From the NCBI RefSeq assembly GCF_011075055.1, contig NC_058143.1, forward strand, positions 8,819,057-8,883,056: DNA of 64,000 nt. Direction: 5' to 3'. Source of the DNA: Mangifera indica. Lineage: Eukaryota; Streptophyta; Magnoliopsida; Sapindales; Anacardiaceae. Position 1 is the stretch's first letter, and the number at the start of each line of letters is the position of its first letter. Below are positions 35,696 through 48,852 of this stretch, one piece after another. Position numbers and translations under genes: made by a program. The notes under the pieces were generated by a model. The model ran no database searches. It was not told where the DNA came from and saw only the letters and a program-made list of their open reading frames with translations.

Positions 35696-37560
35696 ATTGG
35701 TCGGAAGGTGTTTTGTGAAAATCTATTAGTTAACAATATATTTAATGTTATTAATTTATTAAGCGAAAACGATAACCTATTATTTTTTCAATCAAACTTT
35801 CTCACTCTCAAATTTAAAACAATACTTTATTACCTTTATTTAGGTTTTTATTCTATATTAATTTTAAATTTAATAATTAGATAAAATGAATTTAAAAAAT
35901 TAAAACAATTGTTGGTGACGTTTAAAATTGCATCAAAATAGAGCGATTTAGTTGAAATCACACTAAGATTATGAAATTCAACAAAATTAAGCCAAGACAA
36001 AAATACTTCTATACATAAATTGAATATCTATTCTAATCAATCTCTGGCTTTCTAATTTAGATTATGACCGAAATCATGCCTTTACTAATTTCCAAACCTT
36101 TGGACTTCAAAAATTTAAAGTGTACTTCAAAGTTTTATGTTAGTTGTAACCCCATGGGTATCAAAACTATTTTAGTCTTTACTCTTAAGTTTATTTTTGA
36201 GTTAAGACGCTTAGGGCTATGTGAAATTTATTTAAAATTAAGGGTGTGGAATTAACAAAGAAAGGGAGAGAAAGCTAGTTTGTTAAGTCATGAGAGAAAG
36301 AAATAACCTGGACTTAATTTAGGGATGTAAAATGTAAACAAGAGAAAGTTGAGGAGGTTATGTGCAATTTTTCCAACTAGTATAATGTCGAGATAATCAC
36401 AATTAAACCAAAATTTCTTATTCAATTATTTTTTCTTTACAAAAATTCCCTCATCCATATAAGGTTTCTAGATTTGTGAAGATACAAAAGAAACTGAAGA
36501 GGATTTCATTAAATAAAGGTCTCAAGTATGTGGGGTATATCCCCAATTATAGTATTTAAGTTGATTAAGTTCAAGAATTTAAGTTAATTTAACGCCTTTG
36601 GTCAATTGGAGAGATTTTAATGAAAATTAAGGGTTGATATGGGTGAACTGGTATTCTTGGTAAATTATTTTAGCCTTTTTATGTTTTAGTTTTGGCTAGC
36701 TTCAACCAATTCAATAAACCCTAATTTTGTTGTATTAGGGTTATAAGTTTTGATCAACTTGAAAGCCTTCTAGTAAATTAGTGGTAGACTCTCCATTAAG
36801 GAAATTGGAATTGGAATCTCCTTTGACCTCTTTAGAATTTTTGCACTCTTGTATTTAAGTAAACTTAATTTCTGTGCATGCTAATGTCTAGATTTTTTTT
36901 TTTTAATGTAAAGTTGTTATATTTATGTCATTGGTTGATTGTCTATGATGGATGGCATGTATATGTATGAGGCATGAAATTATGATTTTGTGTAAAATTA
37001 GTGATAGAAGAGAGATTAGAATTGATCTTTAGATTTAAAGAAGAAATTATAATTATTCAAATGTTACTAGTAGGATTACTTTACAAAGGACCTAAACTCT
37101 ACACTGTGACATAAGGAAGAATATGCCATGGTAAGATTGCAAGAAACTTAACTATGTTAAGGCATAAAATTCATGCCATAACACAATAAGAAAGAGTTAG
37201 AGGCATGAAGGCATAAGACAAGATATGCTATGACATGACCAAATGAAGCAATTTGCCTAAGTTTGGCAAAAAGTTAATTTTTTGACACAATAAAAGTTGT
37301 ACCATGACTTACCTTGTTTTACCACAAAATGATATCAAAGCTAAGTAATACCACAAGTAAGATACCTAAGCATACCAAAGGTTTTTATGCAAGAGATATG
37401 AAAGCACTAACACGTTTAGGGTGGACTTAAATGTGTTAATGAGTTTATAAGAATGTAAGATAGTTTATGATATGTTAGTTAAATATCATGGAATCAAAAT
37501 ATCAAATGCAGTGGAAACTGTAAAAATTAAAATTTAATATCAAATGAGTTTATAAGACCA
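35696..37560. other. noncoding stretch, possibly retrotransposon LTR
   Basis: No gene is supported. The 63-codon ORF near 36,064 has no recognisable motif. Because a gypsy RT piece follows at 37,563, some of 36,300-37,550 may be LTR or leader of that element, but I found no partner copy in the window. Confidence 0.35.
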
Positions 37561-37562
37561 AA

Positions 37563-37745
37563 CCACTCTTCATCTGGAGCCTTGATATTGTTTGTCAAGA
37601 AGAAGGATAGTCACACAAGATGTGCAATGACTATAGAGAGTTAAACAATCCTACTGTTAAGAACAAATATACATTACCTAAAAATGATAATTTATTTGAT
37701 CAGTTAAGGGAGCATCAGTGTTCTTAATAATTGATCTGACGTTAG
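37563..37745 (+). pseudogene. isolated Ty3/gypsy reverse transcriptase fragment
   Basis: Spliced over frame changes, the + strand reads LFVKKKD, then [18 protein letters not shown] and FDQLREHQ. This is the conserved start of the gypsy RT domain (template-grip region). There is no adjoining protease, RNase H or integrase. Confidence 0.7.
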
Positions 37746-38201
37746 ACTACTTATTGGAAATTTTCGGGTCGCTAAAGTCTAACAAGGTAGCAAAATATAA
37801 AACAAAAATTCAAACAAGCTTGAAAACCCCTATTTAGGATCATGTTTTAGGATGCATATTCATGAAGCATGGTAAAAATCAAACATAGTATGTTTGAGAA
37901 CATTTTACATGTGTTTGAAGGCTTCTTTGGTCTTTTCATGGCTATATGAACACTTTCCAACCCACTACGAGGTAGTGTCTTGGTATCCACTCAAAACATG
38001 AATAAAACAGAGACTAAAATTGATCATGTGAGGTTGCTATGACTTTGTGAACGGGTTAGGTATTCACACGAACATTTGTTCATATGTGAAGTAGAGCAAA
38101 AGTTCTAAAACTACAAAATCTGTTCTATATTTATAGAACACAATGAATGATCATTCATCTTTGATCATTATCCTTACGATTCTTTATTTACCCAAAATTT
38201 T
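37746..38201. other. unassigned stretch left of gypsy-2
   Basis: No coding or element boundary recognised. The last five bases before gypsy-2 (38197-38201, ATTTT) are the candidate target-site duplication. Confidence 0.4.
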
Positions 38202-38972
38202 TGTGGCATTGACAAGTATGTCTAAAGGTATTTTGGTCTTTTGTCCTTGTGTGTAATTAATTATGTTTAAATATTCAAGCATGTTGAAATTGATAATGTA
38301 CAACCATATGGGGTGGCCATACACCTATGTGTGCTATGGCAAAGGCAAAATGGTTTTCTCCCATATGACCTGTATTATTTGGCTAAGTCTGAAAGCATGC
38401 ACGACCATGTATGAATAGTACATGCCCATGCATCGTTAGTGTAATTGAATTTTTGAATAAGGAGCAATTTCGTGAGAATTTTAGAAACTTCAATTTTCAT
38501 ATAATGGTATACACGATTGTGTATGAACAGTGCAAGCCCATGTATTGCTAATTTTAGTAAAAACAACAATGAATTCAGTTACATTTTGGCTCACATTCGC
38601 TTATTTTCAAAAAAGTGAAGAGTTGTAAGGGTAAGCCAATGGATGATCTAGCCAAGAGAAACCTAACAAAGGTTCATTTGGGGGTGTTCTTACCATGTGA
38701 AGATTAGCTTGCAACTTACTAATGAGAGATAAGTAAGACTTAACTTCAATTTTGGTTTCATAATCTGTCCTTATTTTGATCACTATCAAGTATTTTTTTT
38801 TGGGTAACCGAGACCCCACCCATATTTGTTGGACAAGTAAACCCAAGACAAAGTGATTGGATAGTTAATCTTGGAGCACATTGTCAAGATTGTAAAAGTT
38901 AATGAAATTACATATGTGTGATCATGTTTGTTAAGGAAATTTTGTATTTATAATATGTGTGCGTATACATAG
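38202..38972 (+). repeat. gypsy-2 5' LTR, left piece
   Basis: It starts TGTGGCATTGACAAG and then matches 57,516 onwards almost base for base in stretches such as TTGTGTGTAATTAATTATGTTTAAATATT. It contains a 93 bp insertion at 38791-38883 that is absent from the 3' LTR. It ends in ATATGTGTGCGTATACAT before the MULE end. Confidence 0.8.
38791..38883 (-). mobile_element. 93 bp insertion with poly-T head and TCAAG duplications
   Basis: Relative to the 3' LTR, 93 extra bases sit between two copies of TCAAG (38786-38790 and 38884-38888). The insert begins TATTTTTTTTTTGGGTAACC. On the minus strand this is a poly-A tail, suggesting a truncated SINE or other A-tailed retroposon. The source family is not recognised. 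Confidence 0.6.
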
Positions 38973-39589
38973 GGATATTAATTAAAATAGTCACAAAAAT
39001 TTGTGCCTAAACCTTTTTAAGCAAACTTTTAATGAATTTACTTTTTTAAGCAAACTTAATTTTTATTCAAATAACACCCCTCTTCGATCATTACCTCTTT
39101 CTTCAGTTGTGTTTTTTCATCAACAGTGTTTTCTTTTGCAACATACTCCAACAACATCATATTAATTGTAAGTTTGGTAACTTATGAATCGAAACATTCA
39201 TAAACTTGTTTAAAAAGAGGTTAGTTTTTGGTTTGATTGTTGATATGCCTAGATTGAAACAAAAAGCAAAACAATGCGAGTGTGAGTGTAAATAGTGTAG
39301 ATGTAGTGTGAAGAGTGCGAGAGAAAGTGAGATTTCGGTATTTCAAAAATTTTTTGAATTATGAATTAAAAAATTGAATGGAAGCAATTGCTTATCATTA
39401 ATGTTTGGATAAGGGTAGATTTAGAGGCAAATGAAAATATTTACTGTAATTTGGCCTGTCCTTTTGATTTATAGACAAACCACACTTGTGCACTTGTTTG
39501 TTTCAAAAGTTTAATTGATTTAAACAAACCACACTTGTGAACTTATTTGTTTCAAAAAGTTAATTGATTGATTACTTAGAAATATGGTA

Positions 39590-42280
39590 GTGGTGATATA
39601 CATGTTTGGATTTGGTGGGCAATGGCTTGACAAAGGTGATAATATTTTAAAATATATTGGTGGAGTCCAAACATTAGTTTCAATCTACAAGAAAATTAAT
39701 TATGATGGATTTGTAGAAATAATGTCTTTTTGTTTGGGTATCGATTGAAGTTGTAATGAGGTAAAAAATTTTATGTCAAACCTAATGGAGGTTAATGATT
39801 TGCCATATTTGTTAAAGGATGACTATGATGTTTGGATGATGATGAAGCTATCTAAGTCACACAAAAGGTTTTATTTCTTAAAGTGATGACATACCCAATT
39901 GAAGTTAGATCCAACTATGAACAACAACATCTAGAACCATAACAAAGGCCAAGGGGTTCATTGAACCCTATCCATTGAAGTTCACTCTCTGGATGACTTA
40001 TATATGCAACCAAAAAGTGTGCCCAAAAGTAATAGGGTAAATATGAACTTTTATCATGACGGTGTTGAGATTGGGGTTGGTTAGATTCCTTCATCTCAAG
40101 ATTGGACATTTGGCAAAAGAGGCCCAAAATAGCTATAGGGAACACACAATGGATGTTATTAGATGGGTGATTTACCTACAAATGATTTTCACATTGACAA
40201 AGAAGATAAATATAACGGTTGTGATGATAGTGGTGGTAATAATGATGGCAATGGTGACAATAATGGTGGTGCTAAAAGGGGTAATGATGTTAGTGATGAT
40301 AGAAGGATTTGTTCATTAAGGATAGTGTAGAAAAATTCAATTCACATCACTCCAATGCATCACAGTTCTAATCCCATTAATGTGGATGTTTCAAATCCAT
40401 TTTTTGATGGTCCAAAACCTTATAGGGATGTCAAAAATGAAGGAATTGAAATTCACACTACTACACACGAGATGAGAGATTCAAAGTGAAAGATTAATTT
40501 ACTTGTAAACAAGTTTTAATAGACATGTTACATGAGGATGCACTAGAAAATGGTTATAAATTCAAAGTTTCAAGTTCAAATAAAAAAATGAGATATAAAA
40601 TGTGTGCATTAATAATGCAAATCAAAATCATGAGGGGTGAAGTTAAGTAACAGTGACATTTTTGTGTTGCAAAAGTTGGGAACGCACACTTGTCCTTTGG
40701 ATGTCATAAGACCTCATTATAGACAAGCAAACAAAAGGGCACTTGAAAAAATATTACAGACATTGTTTATTGTGAGTGGTCATGTGTATAGGTCGAAAAA
40801 CACTATAACAGATATGACAGAAAGGTATTGAATTGATATCTCTTATGCACAAACCTAGCATGCTAAGAATTAGGCTTTAAATTAGATAAAAGGTTTACTA
40901 GAGGAGTTATTCGTATTATTATTGACATATTGTTACAACCTTGAATAATGAAATCCTAACATTATTACACAAATAGACACGGACGTGAATTTTGGCTCCA
41001 TTTTGTTTTTATAGCTTTAGGATGCTCCATTAGAGTATTTCGTGATTATTATTGTCTTGCCATTTGTATTTATGAGGCATTTTGAAAAAATTAATATTGG
41101 AGTACACTTTTTATTGTTGTGGGTAAGGATAGAACAGTCAAATTTATACATTAGAATTTGGTGTTAAAGGAAAAGAGGAAATGAGAACTTGGACCCCGTT
41201 CTTTTGAGCATTACATAGGTGTATTAGAGACCTCTAAGATTTAGTAATCATCTTAGATAGATACCATGTTATCACTTATTGCATGAGAGAAGTGTTCCTA
41301 CCATAAGATAAAAGGAAATATACGTAGTTGATACCAACAAATAAAATATATAAAAGAATTATTTTGGAGAGTTGTAAAAGCATATCAAATAGAAGATTTT
41401 GAGAAGGCTCTGTAGATGGTTAAAGCTAAAATCCTACTACAACAACTTATTTAGATGGTATTAACTACCCACGATGGGCTTGTGCTTACTTCCTTAGCAT
41501 CCAATATAATATTATGACCATAAATACTATTGAGCCATTTTATGCTTTGACATGACATGCATGCAAGTTGCTAGTGATAATGCTCCTTGAATTTCTACGT
41601 TTCACCTTACAGAAATAGTTTTATACTCGTCGTAATATGATAGGTTTGATCAAGTTCGTGTTTCATATTTTATGCTTGTGCAAATTCATAAATTAATAGT
41701 ATTTCTATGTTTGTTTGATTATGTAGACATTTATACTATTCCTTCAACTCTGTGGGTTGAATCAAGTTGGTTGGTCATGTTTAAAAATCAACCAATATGA
41801 TTGTCAAGTCAATAAATGTTGACATATATGAAACGCATGATCTAGGTAAACTAGTTGGTAAAGTTGACATTACTATAAAAGAGTGCAACTGTAAAAAATT
41901 TCAACTGTTACAAATAGTAAGAACACATTGTAGCGATTGCCAGATTTTAGAACCTTTTGAATTGTTATCCATGGGTGAACAAGTACGACTTATCCAAAAA
42001 TTGGAAAACAGCTTATAGGTAGAGTATAAAACCATTGGGAGATCCATCTATATGGGAGCACCTCGAGGAAATACATTTAGTCCATCTACCTTAGATGGAA
42101 TGTTGATGTTCTAGCCATACACAATAGGATACTATTGCAAGGGGAAGAAATATGTCAAGTGGAATGCAATCGATATCATGAGAGAGGTTATACACGAATG
42201 GTTCATATGAATCCATTGCATGAGGCTAATGTATCTTCATCAAGTATCAGTTATTCAAGAAAAGTATAATTTTAGATAAT
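39590..42280 (+). pseudogene. MULE-2 transposase relic
   Basis: The N-terminal part reads FGFGGQWLDKGDNILKYIGG (from about 39,607) and DLPYLLKDDYDV. The DNA-binding part includes KLSNSDIFVLQKLGTHTCPL and DVIRPHYRQANKRALE (about 40,640-40,750). The core is badly decayed: the block equal to CIDAT reads CIYEA near 41,065. NIMT near 41,512, LLEFLRFTLQK and FYTRR follow, and then CNCKKFQLLQI (about 41,887-41,920), a SWIM-like start. It ends with PSIWEHLEEIHLVHLP near 42,045-42,092. Many stops and frame changes; inactive. Confidence 0.75.
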
Positions 42281-42639
42281 GTAATCTTTGGAGCCATTAA
42301 CAATTATCTTTAGTTTGTAATATTCTTTTAAATCATATTATATTAAGTACTATATTATCTTTTTTCTTCATTAAAAAGTTTTTGGCAATATTTCCCCAGT
42401 ATTTTATGCATTTTCCTTTTTGTGTCAAACAAATAAAAAATTAAAAAAAAACACTCTAATATATGCATTTAATCCACCTAAACTTAAACTGCAATTCAAA
42501 TTAACCACAAGCAACCAAACTGTCAACAAGAAACAAGTATAAATACCATAATATAAATAAATAACAATATAATATTAATTAGTATAATATAAATAACAAT
42601 CATCTATAATATGAACAAAATCATCTAGAGTATGAATTG

Positions 42640-43640
42640 CTACCATGCTTCTTGATCTTTGATGAATCGTATTGAGGTAGCTTTTTTGGTTGAAAAATCT
42701 AATCCTTGTCCTATGACTAGATACTTTAAAATATAAATTATGAATATCCCACAATCGTTGAATGTTGTGGCCTGTTGGGGTACTTCAATATATTGTTTGA
42801 TTGTTAATGACTCTATCCTTGGCTCTACACCCTTAACCTCCCAGTAACTAGTTGCACTGATAATGGATGAAAAGTGATAATATCATGTCATCGCCTAAAA
42901 GAACTTTTCTATAAACACAAAGAAATTCACTGATGAGTCAAAAACAATTAAAGCCTAATCATTTAGGTCTAGTTCATCGCATGCCCAATGTTGAAAATTA
43001 TAATTGATTGAAATGTATATTGTAACAATAATAATAACTTCGTTGTCATTATGATTAATATGTGTAAGGTTATTAAACTTAAAAATTACTATCATTTAAC
43101 ATGTGACAAACCCTGTCTACATGAGCCCATGGATATAGCCTCGATCTTAGGCTGAATTATTTATTGCTTTGATTGGGTCTAATAGTAATCATGACCATTG
43201 ATAATTATATTGGGTTCATCCTTCCCAGTTCTTTATTTTGCATGGCAACCACCTGTCAAAAGACATCTCAACACACGTCTAATTAGTCGATAGGAACTTT
43301 TGCAGTAACATAACTAAATAGTTATCAGTGTGCTAAAACAACAATATTATAAATATAGTGAAGGAATTAATAATATCATAAAAATATGACGAAGACATAA
43401 TCCTTTGTGTGCATTCAAAATTATGTACTTGATCCATTAGCCATTGGTTATCTTCATATAGTGTCTTCCACCATTCATTTTTTGTGCACGGTTTATTCAA
43501 AAGGATGGTTATTGTGGCATCTTCATTTGTGCCCCTATACCATTGCAAAAATTTCAGCATATTATCTTTTTCCCTTTCTAGATGTGACAATAAAAAAACT
43601 TCTCTCATGTGTCACTGTCTCAATGGGTCAATATATAGGT
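42640..43640 (-). pseudogene. Ulp1-like (C48) protease relic of MULE-2 with triad residues kept
   Basis: From the upstream side the minus strand reads KNEWWKTLYEDNQWLMDQVH (in 43608-43333), the usual approach to an Ulp1 domain. After a decayed stretch come the three catalytic contexts: QHWACDELDL (His codon 42990-42988), IVFDSS (Asp 42939-42937) and FNDCGIFII (Cys 42753-42751), preceded by EVPQQ. The H-D-C triad is therefore present, although stops (for example between LDLND and ALIV) and frame shifts prevent translation as one protein. It faces the transposase tail to tail, as in MULE-1. Confidence 0.72.
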
Positions 43641-44904
43641 TTCAAAATTAATGAACTTTCTCCCAATCCTTCCCCATAACGTCTTATAGGTACTAGATCA
43701 ATGTAGTATCAAAGTTTCCATTGCAAAGGTAGTTGGCTCTTGAGGACCTGCATCCTTATGGCCAGAGAATTTAATTACAATTTTAGTTGACTCGTCTTAT
43801 ATTATAAGGAAAAATATTACCTGTTATAGAAAAAAATAGAAATAGTTAATCTTACATATTGTAAATAATAAATAATATGGGAAAAAACTTACCTTCTTTT
43901 ATTGGGGTTACATAGTACATACATTAGAGCTCTACTAATTTTGCTTCTACCAATGCTTGATATGCTTCTGGCGACACTTAGTGCTTATCGATATTTCCAA
44001 GTCACTCATCAACTTTGTCGATCAACCCTTAGAAAAGCTCTTGAAGTCAATTGACTTTGTCTTCAACCACCAATGCTAATGCAATAGAGGGTTCATGAGG
44101 GTGTTTCTTTGATTAGTCAAGGAGATGACATGATAAGACTGTGTACAAATAGAGATGACGTGACTAAATTATGTATAAACAAACTCCTTCGATGCTTGTG
44201 TATAGGTGTACTCTCGTATTGTGCCTAAGGAGATTGGATTTCTATAAGAGATCTTATGGGGGAACAATCATTATCATATTCTTATCTGTCAACAATGTTT
44301 GGTATATATTTGCATAAATCACTATAGGACACATGTTTGGCACTTGGAAAGTATCTCTTTCTCAACTGTGTTTCCCCTGTTGTAACTTAATCACTCATAT
44401 TTATCTCTTTACTAAATTTCAACCTCGTTATCATAGCAAACTTAACAAGGCCAAATCTATAATCCACCTAATTCAGTCTAAGCCAAAATACCTCTCCCAA
44501 CACACAAATATTAACTTATCAAAAGAGTACATAATGCATCAAAGCCGAGTTATGTTTATGAATTTCAAGGTCCAAAAATTGTCTAAAATAGCTTTCCTTG
44601 AACATTTTTTCTAGTGACGATAAAGATTACTCTTTATATGTTTAACCCTTTTTATGTAACTTTGAACTTTTAAAGTAGCCATGAAGCTATGAGCATTACT
44701 ATACCATCTTTCCTCAGGCTGATGATTAACTGGAATTCCCTAAAAAACCTAACATTTGCAATGTTAATCCATTTAAACCAAAAAAAATCTATCATGTGAA
44801 GAGTGCATGTGTGATACGGAAGAGTAGGAAAATTACGAGTGTTGTGGGAAAAGTGTGAGTGCGACAAGTGCAAGTGTAACAAGTGCAAATAATGCGAGTG
44901 TAAG
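43641..44904 (-). other. upstream part of the MULE-2 Ulp1-type gene and MULE DNA up to gypsy-1
   Basis: Broken open stretches on the minus strand (for example around 44,060-43,900, KVDEWLGNIDKH and EAYQALVEAKLVEL) may belong to the linker of the Ulp1-type gene, but no domain is clear. At 44,795-44,904 the sequence is rich in GAGTG(C/T)AAGTG-like words, also found in the inner part of the MULE-2 inverted ends. Confidence 0.4.
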
Positions 44905-46560
44905 CGTAACACCCATAAGTAAGCCCTAGGGTATTGTAGTATTTTTTTCTAGTTTTAAAGATAGTGATTTTTTAAATTCCAATAGTACACGCTCATATAT
45001 GGAGATATACATGCCCGTGTATAGTCAACAAAGAGTTTAACTTTTGGATCAAATTCTGATCATTATGAAACAAGAAGTTGTCGTGGTTATGCAACTAGGC
45101 ACATGACCGTATGTGGTCCATACATGCTCGTGTGTCTCATCTTGGAGATAAAATAAAAACATGACTAACCCTGATTCATAGGCATTCTTTCGCATTCCCA
45201 ACCACTAAAAAAAGTGAGAGAGTATGAGAGATGAGTCTGTGGTCAGCTAAGGAGTCACCACTAATCATTGGAATCACCATAGCCATGTAAGGGAGATGTT
45301 TTTGTTGGAATCCAAGTAAATGGAGTGACTTCCCTTGTTTGATCATGTGATCTTTAGAATATTTATGTTATATGCATGATCTAGGGATTTTTAAATGAGT
45401 AGTGATGTTTTCTATTGATGTATTTGATAATGAGATACAAACATGGAGTTATATGCATGCTTAGCCTATTGATTGTATTAAGATTTTGTTCTTTTTTTCT
45501 TATGGATTGATGTATAAAAACCATGTATGTGTACTTTACTTTAATAAATTGTATAAATATCATGCTTAGGCTATATAAAGACTTTGGTGTATGCCTTAGA
45601 AGAAGTAACCTTGTTGAATTTGTAATCGAAAAAACATAGAAACCCTAGGATGCTATTTTCATATTGTAACACATAACTGTGCGTAGTTCCATACATATCT
45701 ATGTGTCATTCCAAAAATTTTGAAAGTTTGAAGATTTTATACTATTTTTAAGGGAAGAAATACATGATCGTATGGTATAGGATACATATCTATGTATGAC
45801 TTTCCAAAAGTGGTGACATGTACTAAGGGCATGTGACTCGTAGAAGTAAATCCAAGTATACAGGAGTGTGTCTTGGTTAACTCCTATGTGTATCTACTCT
45901 ATACATGACCTTGTATTAAGTGTCATACACTTATATATATGGTTCAAGAGGCATACGAGCATGGATTGAGAAGCACATGATTGTGTACCCCTAGAGAAAG
46001 TCAAAAGATGATTAAACCTCTAGGCTATATGTATAAGAAGGGAAAGTATATAAAAAGAATAATGAGCTGATAAAAGGTAAGAAAATCAAAGAAGATATAA
46101 ATGAGGTGTTTAGACGATGGCACAAGCTCAAATTGAGTCAAATCTGAGTGGAAAAGTTAGCAACCTTAAGGCTAATGTCATATAACTAGATAGTCACAAC
46201 TATGTGCGTAAATGATGATATTTGTAAGAGCAATAAGGTTGGATACCCATGAGATGCATCATGTACTCAATGCTAAGACAAATAACCACCTAATTCAGTT
46301 CTATGTGCATGGTAAGGATATGACTTTTAGATATTACTTACATAACTTGTGGGATGCAACACATATGTACCTGAGGTAGAAGCCATCTCCCAATGGTTAG
46401 TTAGTAGTTTCAATCAACTTGTGTGGTAATAGAAGAAACTATTATTAGATATTTTCTTATGTGATCAAGGTATCTCAGATAGCTAGCCTAATAGGCTGTT
46501 TAGCATATATGCGAGACACTATAGTAGCTTTCATTGGGGCATCAAATATGTCTATTTTAG
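44905..46560 (+). repeat. gypsy-1 5' LTR, 3' part missing
   Basis: Matches the 3' LTR from GGGTATT..AGT(A)TTTTTTTCTAGTTTTAAAG at its start to CATCA(A/G)ATAT.TC at about 46,545, with many substitutions. It carries several ACACG/CGTGT half-palindromes. Confidence 0.75.
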
Positions 46561-46619
46561 AACTTGAGAGTAACATGAGTAGTATTTGAGATTTGTGCTC
46601 TAGAGACTCAGAAAGAGTA

Positions 46620-48850
46620 AGTTGTTTATAAAGTCCTCTAAATATGAGTTCTACCTAAATAAAATGATATTTCTAGGTCACGTAGTTTTAGCAGATGGCA
46701 TATCAACAAACTTTAACAAAATTAAAGTAGTGTTAGAGTGGCAGAGGCCTAAGATAGCCAAGGAGGTAAAAAGCTTTTTAGGATTGACAGGTTACTACAG
46801 ATACTTTATTGAAGGATTCTCCAAGTTAGCTTAACCCCTTCATAGAGTTAAAACATTGAGAGATTCTTTTCAGATGGTCAAAGGTTTGTAAGTAAAGTTT
46901 TCAAGAATTGAAGAAGAGATTGACCTTAACTTCTATCCTTGCCTTGCGAGGAGAGGGTGAAGATTATGGTTTACATACAAATGCCTCGCATCAGAGTAGA
47001 TACTAATACAAAATGGAAAGTTGATAACTTATGCCTCCAATCAATTAAAGGAGTATAAGATCGGATACGCTACTTACAATCCTGAGTTAGTAGCAGTAGT
47101 GTTTACACTTAAGATGTAATGGTAGTACCTATATAGGGTAAAATGTAATATTTACACGGATCATAAGAGCCTTAAATATTTTTCATTCAAAAGGAATTGA
47201 ATATCAGATAAAGATGATGGTTGGAGTTTGTAAAAGACTATAAATGCCAAGTTAGGTATCACCTAGGTAAGGCCAATGTAGTTATAGATGCTTTAATAAG
47301 AAAGTGTTCCTACCATAAATTATTGCTTATCATAAGTTATAACAGGAGTTGGTAAAATAGCAGATTGAGATTTATACTATGCAGTTGACAGGTTTCCATA
47401 TTTAATTGACTATTTTGGATGAAATTTGTGTAGTACAAACTTTAGATAAAAGATGTCTACATATCAGACAGAGGATGATTGGAAATGTTGAAACTGAGTT
47501 CAGTATGGTAGAGGACATTTTGAGGTTTTGAAGGAGGATATATATCCCTTCAGAGCAAAATTTGAGAGATAAGATCCTTGCAGAGGTACTTAATTCCCTT
47601 TAAACAACCCATCTTGGGAGTGTAAAGTTGTACCAAGATTTGAAAAAGATGTTATGGTGGCAAGGAATGAAGAAAGACATTTCAGATTATATGGCTAAAT
47701 ACCTTATATGTAAATAGGTTAAGGTTGAACATCAAAGGCCATCTTGACTTTTACAATTCCTTAGTATCCTTGAGTGGAAATAAGAACATATATCATTGGA
47801 TTTCATGGTTAGATTGTTGAAGTTCAAAGGTGGCTGTAATGCATTATGGGTCATAGTTGATCGATTGACCAAGTTAACACATTTCATAGTAGTCAAAGAC
47901 AACACGAATACAAATAAGTCGGGTTAGATTTATATAAAAGAGATTGTCAAACTTCATGGAGTACCTAAAATGATAGTATCAAATCGAGATGCCAAATTTG
48001 TCTCAACATTTTAAGATAGTAAGTCTTTGCATACAAGATTGATAATTAACATAACATATCATCCCTAAATTGACGGATAGATTGAAAAAGTTAAGTAGGT
48101 GATTGAGGATATGTTAAGAGCTTGTTACCTAGATAGAGGAGTGAGATAGATGGATGTGATGACATTGATGAAGTTTTCTTACAATAACAGTTACTAGGAA
48201 ACCATCAAGATGGCTTCTTATGAGGCTTTGTATGGTAAGAGATGTAAATCATTGTTACATTGGGATGAGATAAGAGAGAGATGCCTTAGCTCAGTCATTA
48301 GGACCTAAGCTAACCTAAAATATGATTAAAGATGTGATGATGGTTAGAAAGAGGATCAAGTAAACCCAAAACTGTCAGAAGAGTTACATAGCAGTGGAGA
48401 TGTGATTTTGAGTTTCAGCTAGGTGATAAGGTATTCATTAGAGTAGCCCTTTACAGGCGTGTTATAAGATTCCACAAAAAAGGTAAGTTAGTATTGAGAT
48501 TTGTGGCACCTTTTGAGGTATTAGAACGTATAGCTAAGGTTGTCTACCAGCTTGCATTACCAACGAGCATATACCACATTTATAATGTGTTCTATATGTC
48601 ACTGTTATGTAAGTATATTAGTGATCCCACCCATATGCTTAGTGTTAAGGATGTCGAGCTTGAGAATAATATGATCTATGAGGAAGGGTTAATTTAGCTA
48701 TTAGATAAATGAGTTAAGGAGCTTAGACATTAGTAGATTCCCCTGATAAAGGTTCTTTGGAAGAATACTAGAGTTAAAAAGGCCATATTGAAAGTCGAGC
48801 AAGATATACAACACAGGTTCCCATATTTATTTGAGTGGATTTCGAGAAAG
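46620..48850 (+). pseudogene. gypsy-1 pol relic (end of RT, RNase H, integrase)
   Basis: The + strand reads FLGHVVLADGIST and EVKSFLGLTGYYRYFIEGFS (end of RT), then VKCNIYTDHKSLKYF (RNase H), LRACYLD and YEALYGKRCKS (integrase). The integrase end is LRFVAPFEVLERIAKVVYQL followed by FYMSLLCKYISDPTHML (from 48,497). In the integrase core, IVSNRDAKF shows Asn where the family has the catalytic Asp of SDRD. Stops occur every few dozen codons; inactive. Confidence 0.8.
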
Positions 48851-48852
48851 AG

